Origin: Mycolicibacterium mageritense
GTDB lineage: Bacteria > Actinomycetota > Actinomycetes > Mycobacteriales > Mycobacteriaceae
Assembly (NCBI RefSeq): GCF_010727475.1
Contig: NZ_AP022567.1
Location: forward strand, 2,170,001-2,234,000
DNA: 64,000 bases
Direction: 5' to 3'
The translations under genes and the position numbers were made by a program. This document shows, piece after piece, positions 33,256-42,582 of this stretch (position 1 is the stretch's first letter; each line of letters starts with the position of its first letter). A model generated the notes under the pieces. The model did no database searches. It saw only the letters and a list, made by a program, of their open reading frames with translations, and was not told the origin of the DNA.

Positions 33256-36131
33256 GCGAGGACGTCGAGGTCCGAGAACCCCGTAAGCAGCGCGTCGCCA
33301 GCACGATCCGATGGCTGTCGGTACCGATCGTGTTGTTCTGGTTGGTGGTCGCCGCGATCACGAACGTTCTCGTGCCACAACTGGAAGTGGTCGGCGAAGC
33401 TCACAACGTGGCCTTGAGTTCGCCCGACGCCCCGTCCCTGCAGGCGTTCAAACGCATCGGCGCGGTGTTCGACGAGTTCGATTCCGACAGCGCGGCGATG
33501 GTCGTCCTGGAGGGCGACAAACCGCTCGGGCCCGAGGCGCACGCCTACTACGACACTCTGATCCAGCGAATCTCGCAGGACCACAAGCACGTTCAGCACG
33601 TCCAGGACTTCTGGGGCGATCCGCTCACCGCGGCCGGTTCGCAGAGTCCGGACGCCAAGGCCGCCTATGTGCAGGTGTTTCTCGCGGGCAATCAGGGCGA
33701 GGCGCTCTCACTGGAATCCGTCGACGCGGTTCGCGACATCGTCGAGCGCACACCCGCGCCACCGGGCGTCAAGGCGTACGTCACGGGCGCTGCCCCGCAG
33801 ATCGCCGACCAGTTCGAGGTCGGCAACGAGGGCACCACCAAGGTCACGCTGCTGACCATCGGCGTGATCGCCGTGATGCTGCTGCTCGTCTACCGCTCGA
33901 TCGTCACCATGATCCTGGTGCTGATCACGGTGCTGATCGAAATGGCCGCTGCGCGTGGGATTGTGGCGTTCCTGGCCAACTCCGGGATCATCGGGCTCTC
34001 GACGTATTCCACCAACCTGCTGACCCTGTTGGTCATCGCGGCAGGCACCGACTACGCGATCTTCGTCCTGGGCCGGTATCACGAAGGACGCAACAACGGC
34101 GAGGACCGCGAAACCGCGTACTACAACATGTACAGCGGCACGGCCCATGTCGTCCTCGGCTCCGGGCTGACCATCGTCGGTGCCGTGTTCTGCCTGACGT
34201 TCACGCGCCTGCCGTATTTCCAGAGCCTGGGCATACCGGCCGCGATCGGCGTCCTCGTCGCGCTCGTCGCCGCCCTGACCCTGGCACCCGCGGTCCTGAC
34301 CCTCGGCAGCCAGGTGGGCCTGTTCGAACCGAAGCGCCGCGCCAACACCCGCAGATGGCGGCGCATCGGGACCGCTATCGTGCGCTGGCCCGGCCCGATT
34401 CTCGTGGTGACCGCCGCGATAGCCCTCGTGGGTCTGCTGGCTCTGCCCGCCTACAAGACCAGTTACGACGTCGGCGCTTACATGCCGGCGAGTGCGCCGT
34501 CGAACGTCGGCTACACCGCCGCCGAGCGTCACTTCTCGAAAGCCCGGCTCAACCCCGAGCTGCTGATGATCGAATCGGACCACGATCTGCGCAACCCGGC
34601 CAACATGATCCTGCTCGAGCGGGTGGCCAAGGCGGTGTTCCACACACCCGGTGTCGCCCAGGTGCAATCCATCACCCGCCCACTGGGCACTCCCCTGGAG
34701 CACAGTTCGATCCCGTTCCAGATCAGCGCGCAGAGCACGGGCCAGATCGAGAATCTCTCCTATCAGCAGGCCCGCGCTCAGGATCTGCTCAGGCAGGTGG
34801 CCGAGATCGACAAGACCATCGGCATCCTGCGCCAGCAGTACACCCTGCAGCAGCAGAGCGCGTCGGCGACCCACGACCAGGTCGAGGCGTTCCACCAGAC
34901 GGTCGAGGTGGCCAAGGATCTCCGGGACAAGATCGCCAACTTCGACGACTTCTTCCGCCCGCTGCGCAATTACTTCTATTGGGAGCCACACTGTTTCGAC
35001 ATCCCCATCTGCGCGGCGCTGCGATCCATCTTTGACGCGCTCGACGGGATCGACGCGCTGACCGAGCAACTGGGCAATGTCACCGCAAGCCTCGACAAGC
35101 TCGACCAACTGCAACCCAAGCTGCTGGCCCTGATCCCGCCACAGATCGCCAGCCAGCAGACCAACCGCGACCTGACCATGACGAATTACGCGACGCAGTC
35201 CGGAATCTATGACCAGACCGCCGCGGCCCTGGAGAACGCCACCGCACTCGGAAAAGCCTTCGACGACGCCAAGACCGACGATTCGTTCTACCTTCCGCCG
35301 GAGGCCTTCGAGAACTCCGAGTTCCAGCGCGGCCTCAAGCTGTTCCTCTCGCCGGACGGCAAAGCGGCACGCATGATCATCACCCACGACGTCGATCCGG
35401 CTACGCCCGAAGGGATTTCACATATCGACGCGATCCGGCACTCGGCCGAGGAAGCCGTGAAGGGCACACCCCTGGCCGGTTCTCACATCTACATCGGCGG
35501 CACGGCCGCAACCTACAAAGACATCCAGGGCATGGCCAAGTACGACCTGATGATCGCAGGCATCTCGGCACTGAGCCTGATCTTGCTCATCATGATGTTC
35601 ATCACCCGCAGCCTGGTCGCGGCGTTGGTGATCGTCGGTACGGTCGCGTTGTCGCTCGGCGCGTCGTTCGGCCTGTCGGTGCTGCTGTGGCAACACCTCC
35701 TGGGCATCCCGCTGTACTGGGTGGTGTTGGCGCTGGCCGTGATCCTGCTGCTGGCGGTGGGTTCGGACTACAACCTGTTGCTCATCTCCCGGTTCAAGGA
35801 AGAGATCGGCGCCGGGCTCAACACCGGAATCGTCCGCGCCATGGCAGGCACGGGCGGCGTCGTCACCGCCGCCGGACTGGTATTCGCCTTCACCATGGCC
35901 TCTTTCGCGTTCAGCGACCTGCGGGTGCTCGGCCAGATCGGCACCACCATCGGCCTTGGCCTGTTGTTCGACACATTGATCGTGCGCTCGTTCATGACGC
36001 CGTCCATCGCCGCCCTGCTCGGGCGCTGGTTCTGGTGGCCGCAGCGGGTCCGGCCGCGCCCGGCCAGTCAGATGCTGCAGCCGTACGGATCCCGGCCCGC
36101 GGTGCGCCAACTGCTGTTGTGGGACGACTGA
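33252..36131 (+). CDS. MmpL family RND lipid/siderophore exporter
   Basis: This 959-residue RND-type proton-driven exporter has the usual MmpL4/5-like length and layout: one helix, a large periplasmic domain, five helices, then the same again. The proton-relay motifs are [15 protein letters not shown] (~residue 265) in the first half and [15 protein letters not shown] (~838) in the second. The second periplasmic domain contains a Gln-rich coiled-coil stretch at ~500-680 ([20 protein letters not shown]), as in MmpL4/5. It is coupled to mmpS upstream and to the cyclase-like gene downstream (1-nt overlap). The cargo is probably a lipid-like molecule. Confidence 0.93.
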   Translation: MSEDVEVREPRKQRVASTIRWLSVPIVLFWLVVAAITNVLVPQLEVVGEAHNVALSSPDAPSLQAFKRIGAVFDEFDSDSAAMVVLEGDKPLGPEAHAYYDTLIQRISQDHKHVQHVQDFWGDPLTAAGSQSPDAKAAYVQVFLAGNQGEALSLESVDAVRDIVERTPAPPGVKAYVTGAAPQIADQFEVGNEGTTKVTLLTIGVIAVMLLLVYRSIVTMILVLITVLIEMAAARGIVAFLANSGIIGLSTYSTNLLTLLVIAAGTDYAIFVLGRYHEGRNNGEDRETAYYNMYSGTAHVVLGSGLTIVGAVFCLTFTRLPYFQSLGIPAAIGVLVALVAALTLAPAVLTLGSQVGLFEPKRRANTRRWRRIGTAIVRWPGPILVVTAAIALVGLLALPAYKTSYDVGAYMPASAPSNVGYTAAERHFSKARLNPELLMIESDHDLRNPANMILLERVAKAVFHTPGVAQVQSITRPLGTPLEHSSIPFQISAQSTGQIENLSYQQARAQDLLRQVAEIDKTIGILRQQYTLQQQSASATHDQVEAFHQTVEVAKDLRDKIANFDDFFRPLRNYFYWEPHCFDIPICAALRSIFDALDGIDALTEQLGNVTASLDKLDQLQPKLLALIPPQIASQQTNRDLTMTNYATQSGIYDQTAAALENATALGKAFDDAKTDDSFYLPPEAFENSEFQRGLKLFLSPDGKAARMIITHDVDPATPEGISHIDAIRHSAEEAVKGTPLAGSHIYIGGTAATYKDIQGMAKYDLMIAGISALSLILLIMMFITRSLVAALVIVGTVALSLGASFGLSVLLWQHLLGIPLYWVVLALAVILLLAVGSDYNLLLISRFKEEIGAGLNTGIVRAMAGTGGVVTAAGLVFAFTMASFAFSDLRVLGQIGTTIGLGLLFDTLIVRSFMTPSIAALLGRWFWWPQRVRPRPASQMLQPYGSRPAVRQLLLWDD

Positions 36132-37129
36132 TGACCGCGCCGCTGACCACCTGGCTCCTGGACTCCGACCCGGCACTGCGCTGGCAGGTCGAGCGCGACC
36201 TGCTGATCGAACCGCCCGACGTGTGGGAGTCGACGCGGTCACGGATCACGACTGAAGGATTCGGCGCACAGCTGCTGGCCAAACAGGATGTGGACGGTCA
36301 GTGGGCAGGCGGCGCGTTCTTCCCCGCCGACTTCGACATGGACGGACCCGAAGCCGCGGGTGGCGGGCAACCCTGGACCGCGACCACATGGACGCTGAAC
36401 ACGTTGCGGGAGTGGGGGCTTGACCCGGCAGTGCTGCAGGAGCGCCAGACTGCTGAGTTGTTGGAGAAGAACAGTCGCTGGGAGTACAACGACGAGCCGT
36501 ACTGGCGCGGTGAAGTGGACTGCTGCATCAACGCCTGGACGGTGGCCAACGGTGTCTGGCTCGGCGCCGATGTCACGAGCGTCGTCGACTGGTTCGTCGA
36601 GCACCAACTCCCCGACGGCGGCTGGAACTGCGACTGGGTCGAAGGTTCCCGCCGCTCGTCGTACCATTCGACGCTCAATTCGCTCAAGGGGCTGCTCGCC
36701 TACGACACCGCCACCGGAGGGACCGAGGCGACGCGTGCCGCCCGCCGCCGCGGCGAAGAGTATCTGTTGCAGCGCGGGCTTTTTCGGCGGCTGTCCACGG
36801 GCACGCCGGTGGAAACGTGGGTCAGTACGTTCGCCTACCCGTTCCGGTGGACGTACAACGTGCTCAACGCGGCCGATTACTTCCGGCAGTCGACCGAATT
36901 GGACGGCCTGTGGCCGGACCCGCGGATGGCCGACGCGATCGAGATGATCCGGGGTGCCCGCCAACCCGACGGCACCTGGCTCCAGGCCGGGCGCCAGCCC
37001 GGGCGGGTGTGGTTCGAGGTCGACGTACCCGCAGGCGAACCGTCCAAGTGGCTAACGTTTTTCGGCGCTCGGGTGCTCGCCTGGTGGGACTCCGTACCGG
37101 AAGATCAAGCCGGCGGCCGTGACAGCTGA
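36131..37129 (+). CDS. Squalene-cyclase/prenyltransferase-like alpha-toroid protein
   Basis: This 332-residue soluble protein has repeats of the terpenoid-cyclase/prenyltransferase alpha-alpha toroid: KQDVDGQWAGGAFFP, TATTWTLNTLREWGLDP, VEHQLPDGGWNCDWVEGS, STLNSLKGLLAYDT and ARQPDGTWLQAG. DGGW and DGTW are QW-type motifs. It is about half the length of a squalene-hopene cyclase and shows no DxDD acid motif, so catalysis is doubtful; it may bind a lipid. The ATG overlaps the mmpL stop by 1 nt, which strongly suggests a shared function with the exporter. Its 3' end overlaps the convergent DUF1275 gene by 78 nt. Confidence 0.8.
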   Translation: MTAPLTTWLLDSDPALRWQVERDLLIEPPDVWESTRSRITTEGFGAQLLAKQDVDGQWAGGAFFPADFDMDGPEAAGGGQPWTATTWTLNTLREWGLDPAVLQERQTAELLEKNSRWEYNDEPYWRGEVDCCINAWTVANGVWLGADVTSVVDWFVEHQLPDGGWNCDWVEGSRRSSYHSTLNSLKGLLAYDTATGGTEATRAARRRGEEYLLQRGLFRRLSTGTPVETWVSTFAYPFRWTYNVLNAADYFRQSTELDGLWPDPRMADAIEMIRGARQPDGTWLQAGRQPGRVWFEVDVPAGEPSKWLTFFGARVLAWWDSVPEDQAGGRDS

Positions 37130-37753
37130 CGCCGCCAGTGCGATCACCGGTGCGACGGTGAACAAGGTCATGGTGGCGCCGACGACGGCCCCGCACAACA
37201 TGGTGGCGACCACGCCGTAACGCAGCTTCTCCCGGTCGCCCGCACCGCCGGCGAGCCTGCTGTCGAAGCCGATCCCGACGATCGTCTGGGTGAGCACCGT
37301 GGTGCTGAGTTCCTGAATGCCGAACTGGCGCGCGGTGGCATTCTGGATGCCGAACGCCACGGCCAGCCCAGCGATCAGGATCAATTTCGTGTTGTTGTGG
37401 TAGTCGAGCACACCCGTGCCCGCAAGTATCGAAAGCGTCACCAGAACAACGACTTCCACGCTGAGCGCGACGGTCAGCCAGGTGCGGACATCGTGGTCGA
37501 GATGGCGTGCGAGCCGGCCACCGACCACCGTGCCGGACACGAACCCGGCGAACGCCACCACGGCCGCCATGAGATCGACGCCGGAATGCGGCACGAACCA
37601 GAAGCCCAGGAAGATGACGTTGCCCGTCATGTTCGCGACGAACACGTGGCCCAGCACCAGGACGCTGACCGCGTCGACCAAGCCCGTCGCGAACGTCAGG
37701 AGCAGCAGAGCGGCCACGGTCGACCGTTCGGACACCGGCGATGCGACGGGCAT
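37052..37753 (-). CDS. YoaK/DUF1275 family membrane protein
   Basis: This 233-residue protein has six or seven helices. Family features are LLLTFATGLVDAVSVLVLGH, VFVANMTGNVIFLGF, the GLAVAFGIQNATARQFGIQE helix and LSTTVLTQTIVGIGFDSRLA. DUF1275 proteins are of unknown transport-like function. The ATG at 37753 is clear. The gene overlaps the cyclase-like gene tail to tail, and a large inverted repeat lies just upstream, between it and the mce1 operon. Confidence 0.9.
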   Translation of the reverse strand: MPVASPVSERSTVAALLLLTFATGLVDAVSVLVLGHVFVANMTGNVIFLGFWFVPHSGVDLMAAVVAFAGFVSGTVVGGRLARHLDHDVRTWLTVALSVEVVVLVTLSILAGTGVLDYHNNTKLILIAGLAVAFGIQNATARQFGIQELSTTVLTQTIVGIGFDSRLAGGAGDREKLRYGVVATMLCGAVVGATMTLFTVAPVIALAASAVTAAGLIFRYGVPPGEHPSAEKR

Positions 37754-37807
37754 GACGACCTTTCTACCGCTTCATTCGCTGTCTGGGCCGCACAGTAGTG
37801 GTAAGCC

Positions 37808-37885
37808 GACGCTGTGACGAGCGTGCAGCTTTCCGTGGTGTTTTCGCGAAAACACGTCGATAACCTGCACGCTCGTCACAGCGTC
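37808..37885. repeat. Nested inverted repeat: 21-bp perfect arms around an 18-bp palindrome
   Basis: The outer arms 37808-37828 and 37865-37885 are perfect reverse complements over 21 bp; each contains TGACGAGCGTGCAG or its complement. The 36-nt loop contains the perfect palindrome GTGTTTTCGCGAAAACAC (37838-37855). It lies between the end of the mce1 operon and the DUF1275 start. It could terminate mce1 transcription, but no T-run follows. It looks more like a REP- or MITE-like element. Confidence 0.8.
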
Positions 37886-37921
37886 TGCAACCGAACACCG
37901 GAGCCAGACCTGCCCACTGGA

Positions 37922-38917
37922 CTACAGCTGCGGTGACAGGTCCAGTTGGGTGAGCGCCGGCATCTTGGTGATCCGCCAGCCACTGCCGTCACGTACCAGG
38001 CTGACGCGATAGGACAGATACCGCAACGACGGAACGTTCTTGGTCACCGGGCTCGTCGACACCGAGTTGGTGTAGACGATCGCGGTGGCCTCCGTGGGGC
38101 TGATCGACTCGACCGCGGTACCCATCACCTGGGTGTTGTTCGAGATCTGGGCCTGCTTGTTGGTGGGGGCGATCGAATCGATGAATGTGCGGTACTGGTT
38201 GGAGAAGTCGTTGGACAGGAACCGCTGGGCGCGGTCGGGCAGTGTGTCGATGTTGTCCGGCGTGTAGGTCCACAACGTCGTGATGGCATCGGCAGACGTT
38301 TGCGCCACTTGCAGTTTGGTGTCAACGAGGGCCCGGTCCGCGAGATACGGCTGCGCCATCGCACCGGCGAACGCTCCCGCCCCGACGAAGAGCACCGCCG
38401 CACCCACGGCCGCATACGTCAGCCGCTTACCTGCCGGACGGAACGGCACCAGGACCGGGGCCTTTGCCTCTTCTTCCGGAGCTTCTTCCTCCGAAGCCTC
38501 GCCTTCGGTGACCGCCTCGTCGCCGGTCTCCTCGGCGGCAGCTTCGACTACCGAGTCGTCAGCGGCCGGTTCTTCGGGCTCATCCGTCGATTCGCCGGTG
38601 TCCTCGAGCTTTTCATCGTCAGCCGGCTCATCCTCGGCCGCCTCGTCAGCGGCTGGCGCGTCAGCGGCTGGCTCGTCAGCGGCTTCGGAAACCGCACCGC
38701 GGCGCCCCTTGCCGACGGGCCGCGGCTTCGGGCGGGCCTCGGGTGACGGTCCGGTGGTGGCCGCAGCGTCGACCGGATCCGCCTCGGGCTCCGCATCGAC
38801 GGGTTCCGCTTTGCGGCCCCGCCCGAACAAGCGCCAACCACGACGCGGCTTCTCGGCCGCCACGGTGGCTTCGGGCTCGACCGCCGTGGTCTCGGTTTCC
38901 TCGGGCTGCTCCGACAT
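37922..38917 (-). CDS. Mce-associated membrane protein with long acidic N-terminal region
   Basis: This 331-residue protein is the last of four Mce-associated (Mam/Mas) proteins, in the position of Rv0178 in the M. tuberculosis mce1 operon. Residues 1-~165 are highly acidic and Pro/Ala/Glu-rich with no hydrophobic content (ADEAAEDEPADDEKLEDTGE). One helix follows (LTYAAVGAAVLFVGAGAFAG). The ~150-residue exported domain is of the nuclear-transport-factor-2-like Mam type: DTLPDRAQRFLSNDFSNQYR, then YLSYRVSLVRDGSGWRITKM. The role is probably to stabilise or assemble the Mce1 complex. It is 2 nt behind the previous gene. The acidic cytoplasmic extension is unusually long. Confidence 0.9.
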   Translation of the reverse strand: MSEQPEETETTAVEPEATVAAEKPRRGWRLFGRGRKAEPVDAEPEADPVDAAATTGPSPEARPKPRPVGKGRRGAVSEAADEPAADAPAADEAAEDEPADDEKLEDTGESTDEPEEPAADDSVVEAAAEETGDEAVTEGEASEEEAPEEEAKAPVLVPFRPAGKRLTYAAVGAAVLFVGAGAFAGAMAQPYLADRALVDTKLQVAQTSADAITTLWTYTPDNIDTLPDRAQRFLSNDFSNQYRTFIDSIAPTNKQAQISNNTQVMGTAVESISPTEATAIVYTNSVSTSPVTKNVPSLRYLSYRVSLVRDGSGWRITKMPALTQLDLSPQL

Positions 38918-38919
38918 GG

Positions 38920-39471
38920 TCAGATCACCTGGATCAGCTGGCTGATCTTCCACTGCTGTCCCTCCCGAATCGTGGTTGCGACCCAACGGTTTCCACTCTC
39001 GATCGTGGATTTGCCGTCGGGGGCCCGGGTGCTGATCTTGGTGGCCACCAGGATGTCGGCACTGCCGTTGTCGTTCCACCGTTGAATGCCTGCGCTGAGC
39101 ACCGCCCCCTCGGTCGGCTCGGCGCGGGCCACCTGAATCACGATCTCGTTCTGCTTCTCTTTGAACATCTTGGCGAAGTCGCCCGTGGCCTGCGCTTGGA
39201 TGCGGTCCGCGTAGTCGTTGGCGTGGTAGGGATCCAACGTCGTGTAACCCTTCATGAACGCCGTGACGTACGCCAGCGCATCGGCGTCCTTGGCCTCGAC
39301 CCGGTCACCGATCTCGTGGCGCACCAACATAAATGTGCTGCCGGCTATCGCGGCGGCAACCAACAGTGCCGACAGCACCGCCACGATCGGCAGCCCCCAG
39401 CGGACCGGTGGCTTTGGCTCGACCGCGAAGTAGTCGCGTTCGTCGGCGTCGACCTTGCGGCGCGGACTCAT
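38920..39471 (-). CDS. Mce-associated membrane protein
   Basis: This 183-residue protein, in the position of Rv0177, has a cytoplasmic start (MSPRRKVDADERDYFAVEPK) and one helix (WGLPIVAVLSALLVAAAIAG). The NTF2-like exported domain contains YVTAFMKGYTTLDPYHANDY and ends GNRWVATTIREGQQWKISQL. The tryptophan-containing last strand is the Mam signature. The ATG at 39471 overlaps the preceding gene's stop by 4 nt; a longer frame to 39528 lies inside that gene and is not supported. Confidence 0.88.
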   Translation of the reverse strand: MSPRRKVDADERDYFAVEPKPPVRWGLPIVAVLSALLVAAAIAGSTFMLVRHEIGDRVEAKDADALAYVTAFMKGYTTLDPYHANDYADRIQAQATGDFAKMFKEKQNEIVIQVARAEPTEGAVLSAGIQRWNDNGSADILVATKISTRAPDGKSTIESGNRWVATTIREGQQWKISQLIQVI

Positions 39472-40436
39472 TGTCCCGCCCCGTTCATCACGGGCTTCTT
39501 GAGCACCGTCAGGTTGTCGACCTGCCACTGCCCGTCGATCTTGCGGAAGTCGACCTGCACCGTCGCGGTGATGAACTTGAGATCGTTGGGATCGATGCCC
39601 CGCTGTCCCTGCATCGCCAACAGCATGGTGGCGTGGGTCTGGGTCGCTCCGGGCAGCAGTGCACTGCTCACCGCCCAGTAGTCGTTGTTGGTCGGATTGT
39701 TCTTCTTCACCGCGTCCTGCTGCGCAACCAGCTGGGGACGATAGTTCTCGGTGGCCAGCGACTGTGCGTGGGCGAAATCCTTGTCGATGGAGTCGACGCT
39801 GTAGCTCAGCAATTGTTCGACGATTCGCGGTCCGTCGTTGGTGATCTGCTCGCGGGCCTGGTGCACCGCCTGGTCCTGCCGGTACACCGCGAAGTAGCCC
39901 AACCCGGCCGCCGCCGAACTCAGCACCGCGGCCGCCACCAGCACGATCGCGGCACGGCGGCGCACGTTGTTGTCCGGTGGCTCGACCTGGTGCACCTCGG
40001 TGCGGGTCAGCAGATCGGCGAAGGTGCGGTTACGGGAGTCCCACAACGGCCACAACCAGCCGATGAACAGCGCAGCGGTATCCAGCAGATGCGCGAGTTC
40101 ACGCAGCAGCAGACGCACCACGCCGGCGTCTCCGGCCGACGAAACCACCCGGATACCGAATACCGCTCGGCCGACCGACCAACCCGTGACCGTCCACACC
40201 CGGTTGATCAGCATGGCCAGGAGCACCACGAGCGCAGTCGCCGCGTACACCCACCACAGCCAGCCGTACAGGGGAGCCGTCCATGCCAGCAGGGCCAGCG
40301 TGACGATCACCGCGACCCCGGGCAGCACGTCGATCGAGAACGCGCCCGCCCGCGCGGGCCACGACGCCAGCCGCACCGAGGACTCCGCGCTCTCCTCGGT
40401 GGTCTGCAGGTCAGTCGAGTCCAACACAGCCGTCAC
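39468..40436 (-). CDS. RDD-domain Mce-associated membrane protein
   Basis: This 322-residue protein, in the position of Rv0176, is a fusion. Residues ~20-165 are an RDD membrane domain with three helices and the R-D and D-D signatures (ARAGAFSIDVLPGVAVIVTL, RVWTVTGWSVGRAVFGIRVV, LWDSRNRTFADLL). One more helix (AAIVLVAAAVLSSAAAGLGY) leads to a C-terminal Mam domain (SVDSIDKDFAHAQSLATENY, then FRKIDGQWQVDNLTVLKKPV). It overlaps both neighbours by 4 nt. It probably assembles with the Mce1 permease in the cytoplasmic membrane. Confidence 0.9.
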   Translation of the reverse strand: MTAVLDSTDLQTTEESAESSVRLASWPARAGAFSIDVLPGVAVIVTLALLAWTAPLYGWLWWVYAATALVVLLAMLINRVWTVTGWSVGRAVFGIRVVSSAGDAGVVRLLLRELAHLLDTAALFIGWLWPLWDSRNRTFADLLTRTEVHQVEPPDNNVRRRAAIVLVAAAVLSSAAAGLGYFAVYRQDQAVHQAREQITNDGPRIVEQLLSYSVDSIDKDFAHAQSLATENYRPQLVAQQDAVKKNNPTNNDYWAVSSALLPGATQTHATMLLAMQGQRGIDPNDLKFITATVQVDFRKIDGQWQVDNLTVLKKPVMNGAGQ

Positions 40437-41050
40437 GACGTGACCTGATCGAGCCTGGCCACCTTGAAGTTGCCGGTTTCGTCGCGGGCCATCTTCACCC
40501 GCAGCCGATAACCCTGTTCCTCATCGACCTTCTCGGAGTTGGTCACCAACGTCCGCACCGCGACGAGCAGATCCATCGACCCGTCGTCATTGTGCTTCTC
40601 CACCGCCGCCCGCAGATCCGAAACCTTCACCGTGACATTGGCCGCCTGGTAGGCGTCCAGCAGCATGCCGCTGTACAGCCCGGCCTGAGCACCGAAGTCA
40701 CCGGTCGAACACTCGATGATCTTGATCTGGGCCGCGTTCATGGCCGCAGTGTCAGGCGCCTGCGTCGCCGTCACACAGTCCTTGGCAGCCTGCAGCGCCG
40801 CGGCCTCGTCACTGGCGATGCGCTCACTGTCCTGATGCGACCGCAGCGCCCAATAGCCGCCGGCGCCCGCACCCGCTGTCAGTACGAGCAGCCCCGCACA
40901 GACGGCAGCCATCGAGCCCCGACCCAGTCGGGACGGCCGCCGGCCATCATCGACGTGCTCTACGGTCTCCTCGGCTTGAGGTTCTTCGGTTGGTTCTGGT
41001 GCTGGCTGGTCGGTGGGGTTCAGCTGGCTGGCGCCAGCATCTCCTTCCAT
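40433..41050 (-). CDS. Mce-associated membrane protein
   Basis: This 205-residue protein, in the position of Rv0175, has a Pro/Glu-rich cytoplasmic start, one helix (MAAVCAGLLVLTAGAGAGGY) and an exported NTF2-like domain containing KIIECSTGDFGAQAGLYSGM and ending MARDETGNFKVARLDQV. Two cysteines (CVTA, ECST) may form a disulfide. Its start lies 31 nt inside the end of mce1F, so it is translated with the Mce proteins. Confidence 0.88.
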   Translation of the reverse strand: MEGDAGASQLNPTDQPAPEPTEEPQAEETVEHVDDGRRPSRLGRGSMAAVCAGLLVLTAGAGAGGYWALRSHQDSERIASDEAAALQAAKDCVTATQAPDTAAMNAAQIKIIECSTGDFGAQAGLYSGMLLDAYQAANVTVKVSDLRAAVEKHNDDGSMDLLVAVRTLVTNSEKVDEEQGYRLRVKMARDETGNFKVARLDQVTS

Positions 41051-42579
41051 CCGTCATCTCCTGGGTTATTCGAGTTGGTGACGGAGTACTTCACACCGCC
41101 GGGACCGACCACCTCGCCACTGGACGGGCTATAGGTAGCGGTCGAGCCTGCTGCCGGAGTGTAGATGCAGGGGTTGGGTTGTTGTCCACTGCACGTCACA
41201 CTGCCACCGCGAGGTGCGGTCAGCGGATCGCTGGTCGGCGCCGAACCGCCCACCTCCGGAGGAGGCAGCATGCTCGCCGGCAACGGGTTCAATCCAGTAT
41301 TCACCGACGGCGCCGGAATCACCCGGCCCGGATCGACAGGCTGATCGCAACGGGCGCCGGGAGCCGGGCAGTTGACGATCTGGTTCGGGTCGCCGTACCA
41401 CGGGTTGGTGCCCAGCGGCTGATACGGCTCGTTCCCGCGGCACTCGATCGGCGTCGCGGCACGCTTGCCCGGCACGTCGGCACACGGGTAGTTACGCGCG
41501 CCACGGACCGCGTTCTGCGCATCCTTGGGGATCTTGCAGTACAGGCCCGACGGCAGCGGAGCCGTCGTGGTGTCGGCGGGTGCCCGCCACTCCGAGGCCG
41601 GCAGGAAGCCCGTCAGACACGGCGGCGGCATGTTGATGCCGAGACCGAAGTGCAGCAGGCCTTCGGGCGCGAAGATCGTCGCGGTCTGGGCGATCGACGC
41701 CCCCTGCGGGAGCACCACCAGAACCTGCTCGACGTTCTTGTTGTACCGCTTGAGCATGTCGATGACGATCTCGAGGTTCGCCAGCGTCTGCGGCAACGAT
41801 TCCCTCACATCGCTGAATACGGCGTTGAGCTGATCGGCGGTCGGCGCGGCCTGCTGGATGCCGCTGCGCAGCGCCGAATCGTTCTGTGCGCTCTGTGCCG
41901 CGAGCGTGTTCAGGTTGGCCGCCCACCGCGAGATCGCGTCACCCGAATTCACCTGGCTGTCGATGATCGGGCCCGAGTTCTCGATGATGTCGTTGACCGG
42001 ATCGAGGTTGTCCTTGAAGTCGCTCGCGATCGCCTGAGTCGAATCGACCAGGCGCTGCAATGACGGCCCCAGCCCACCGAAGGCCTTGGCGGCCTCGTCG
42101 AGCAGAGTGCCGATCTTCTCCTTCGGCAACACCGACAGACCGTTCTCCGCGGCGTCGAGCGCGGGACCGACCTCAGCCGGGACCGAGCCCTTGCGGATCG
42201 TCTCCCCCGGCTTGAAGTACGTCTTCGCGTCTCCCTCGGAGATCAGGTCGATGAACTGCTCACCGACCGCCGACACCGAGTGCACGTTGGCGGTCGCGTC
42301 GGTCGGCACCTTGTACCGGTTGTAGATGTCCATCTCGATCCGGGCGCCGTTCTCGGTCGGCTCGACCGACGTCACCTTGCCGACGGTGGTACCGCGGTAG
42401 GTGACGTTGGCCGTCTTGTACAGACCCGCCGAGTTGGGCAACTCGGCATTGAGGTTGTACATGCCGATGCCTGCCCAGGTGGGCAGCCGCAGGTAGAGCA
42501 GACCGAGCACCACCAGTGCGATCAGCGTCAGCACCGTGAAGATCACGAGCTGCATCTTGATGAATCGGGTCAGAAGCAT
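41020..42579 (-). CDS. mce1F: Mce1F, substrate-conducting Mce subunit
   Basis: This 519-residue protein has one N-terminal membrane anchor (MQLVIFTVLTLIALVVLGLL), then the MCE domain (~residues 38-118: GLYKTANVTYRGTTVGKVTS, GEQFIDLI). A long helical region to ~320 follows, then an extended Pro/Gly/Cys-rich C-terminus. MCE subunits form a hexameric tunnel that carries fatty acids or mycolic-acid-derived lipids across the envelope. Position six of the six mce genes fixes it as F. The tail contains several cysteines (CRGNEPYQP, CPAPGARCD) likely to be disulfide-bonded. Confidence 0.95.
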   Translation of the reverse strand: MLLTRFIKMQLVIFTVLTLIALVVLGLLYLRLPTWAGIGMYNLNAELPNSAGLYKTANVTYRGTTVGKVTSVEPTENGARIEMDIYNRYKVPTDATANVHSVSAVGEQFIDLISEGDAKTYFKPGETIRKGSVPAEVGPALDAAENGLSVLPKEKIGTLLDEAAKAFGGLGPSLQRLVDSTQAIASDFKDNLDPVNDIIENSGPIIDSQVNSGDAISRWAANLNTLAAQSAQNDSALRSGIQQAAPTADQLNAVFSDVRESLPQTLANLEIVIDMLKRYNKNVEQVLVVLPQGASIAQTATIFAPEGLLHFGLGINMPPPCLTGFLPASEWRAPADTTTAPLPSGLYCKIPKDAQNAVRGARNYPCADVPGKRAATPIECRGNEPYQPLGTNPWYGDPNQIVNCPAPGARCDQPVDPGRVIPAPSVNTGLNPLPASMLPPPEVGGSAPTSDPLTAPRGGSVTCSGQQPNPCIYTPAAGSTATYSPSSGEVVGPGGVKYSVTNSNNPGDDGWKEMLAPAS

Positions 42580-42582
42580 TTC

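Noticed and set aside
33708..35387. 559-codon frame antisense to mmpL
   Set aside because: The composition is that of a GC-driven shadow, and the sense strand encodes a clear MmpL protein.
38450..38880. Repetitive Ser/Ala-rich frame opposite the acidic Mce-associated protein
   Set aside because: It is the complement of a Glu/Ala-coding low-complexity stretch, not a separate gene or a DNA repeat element.
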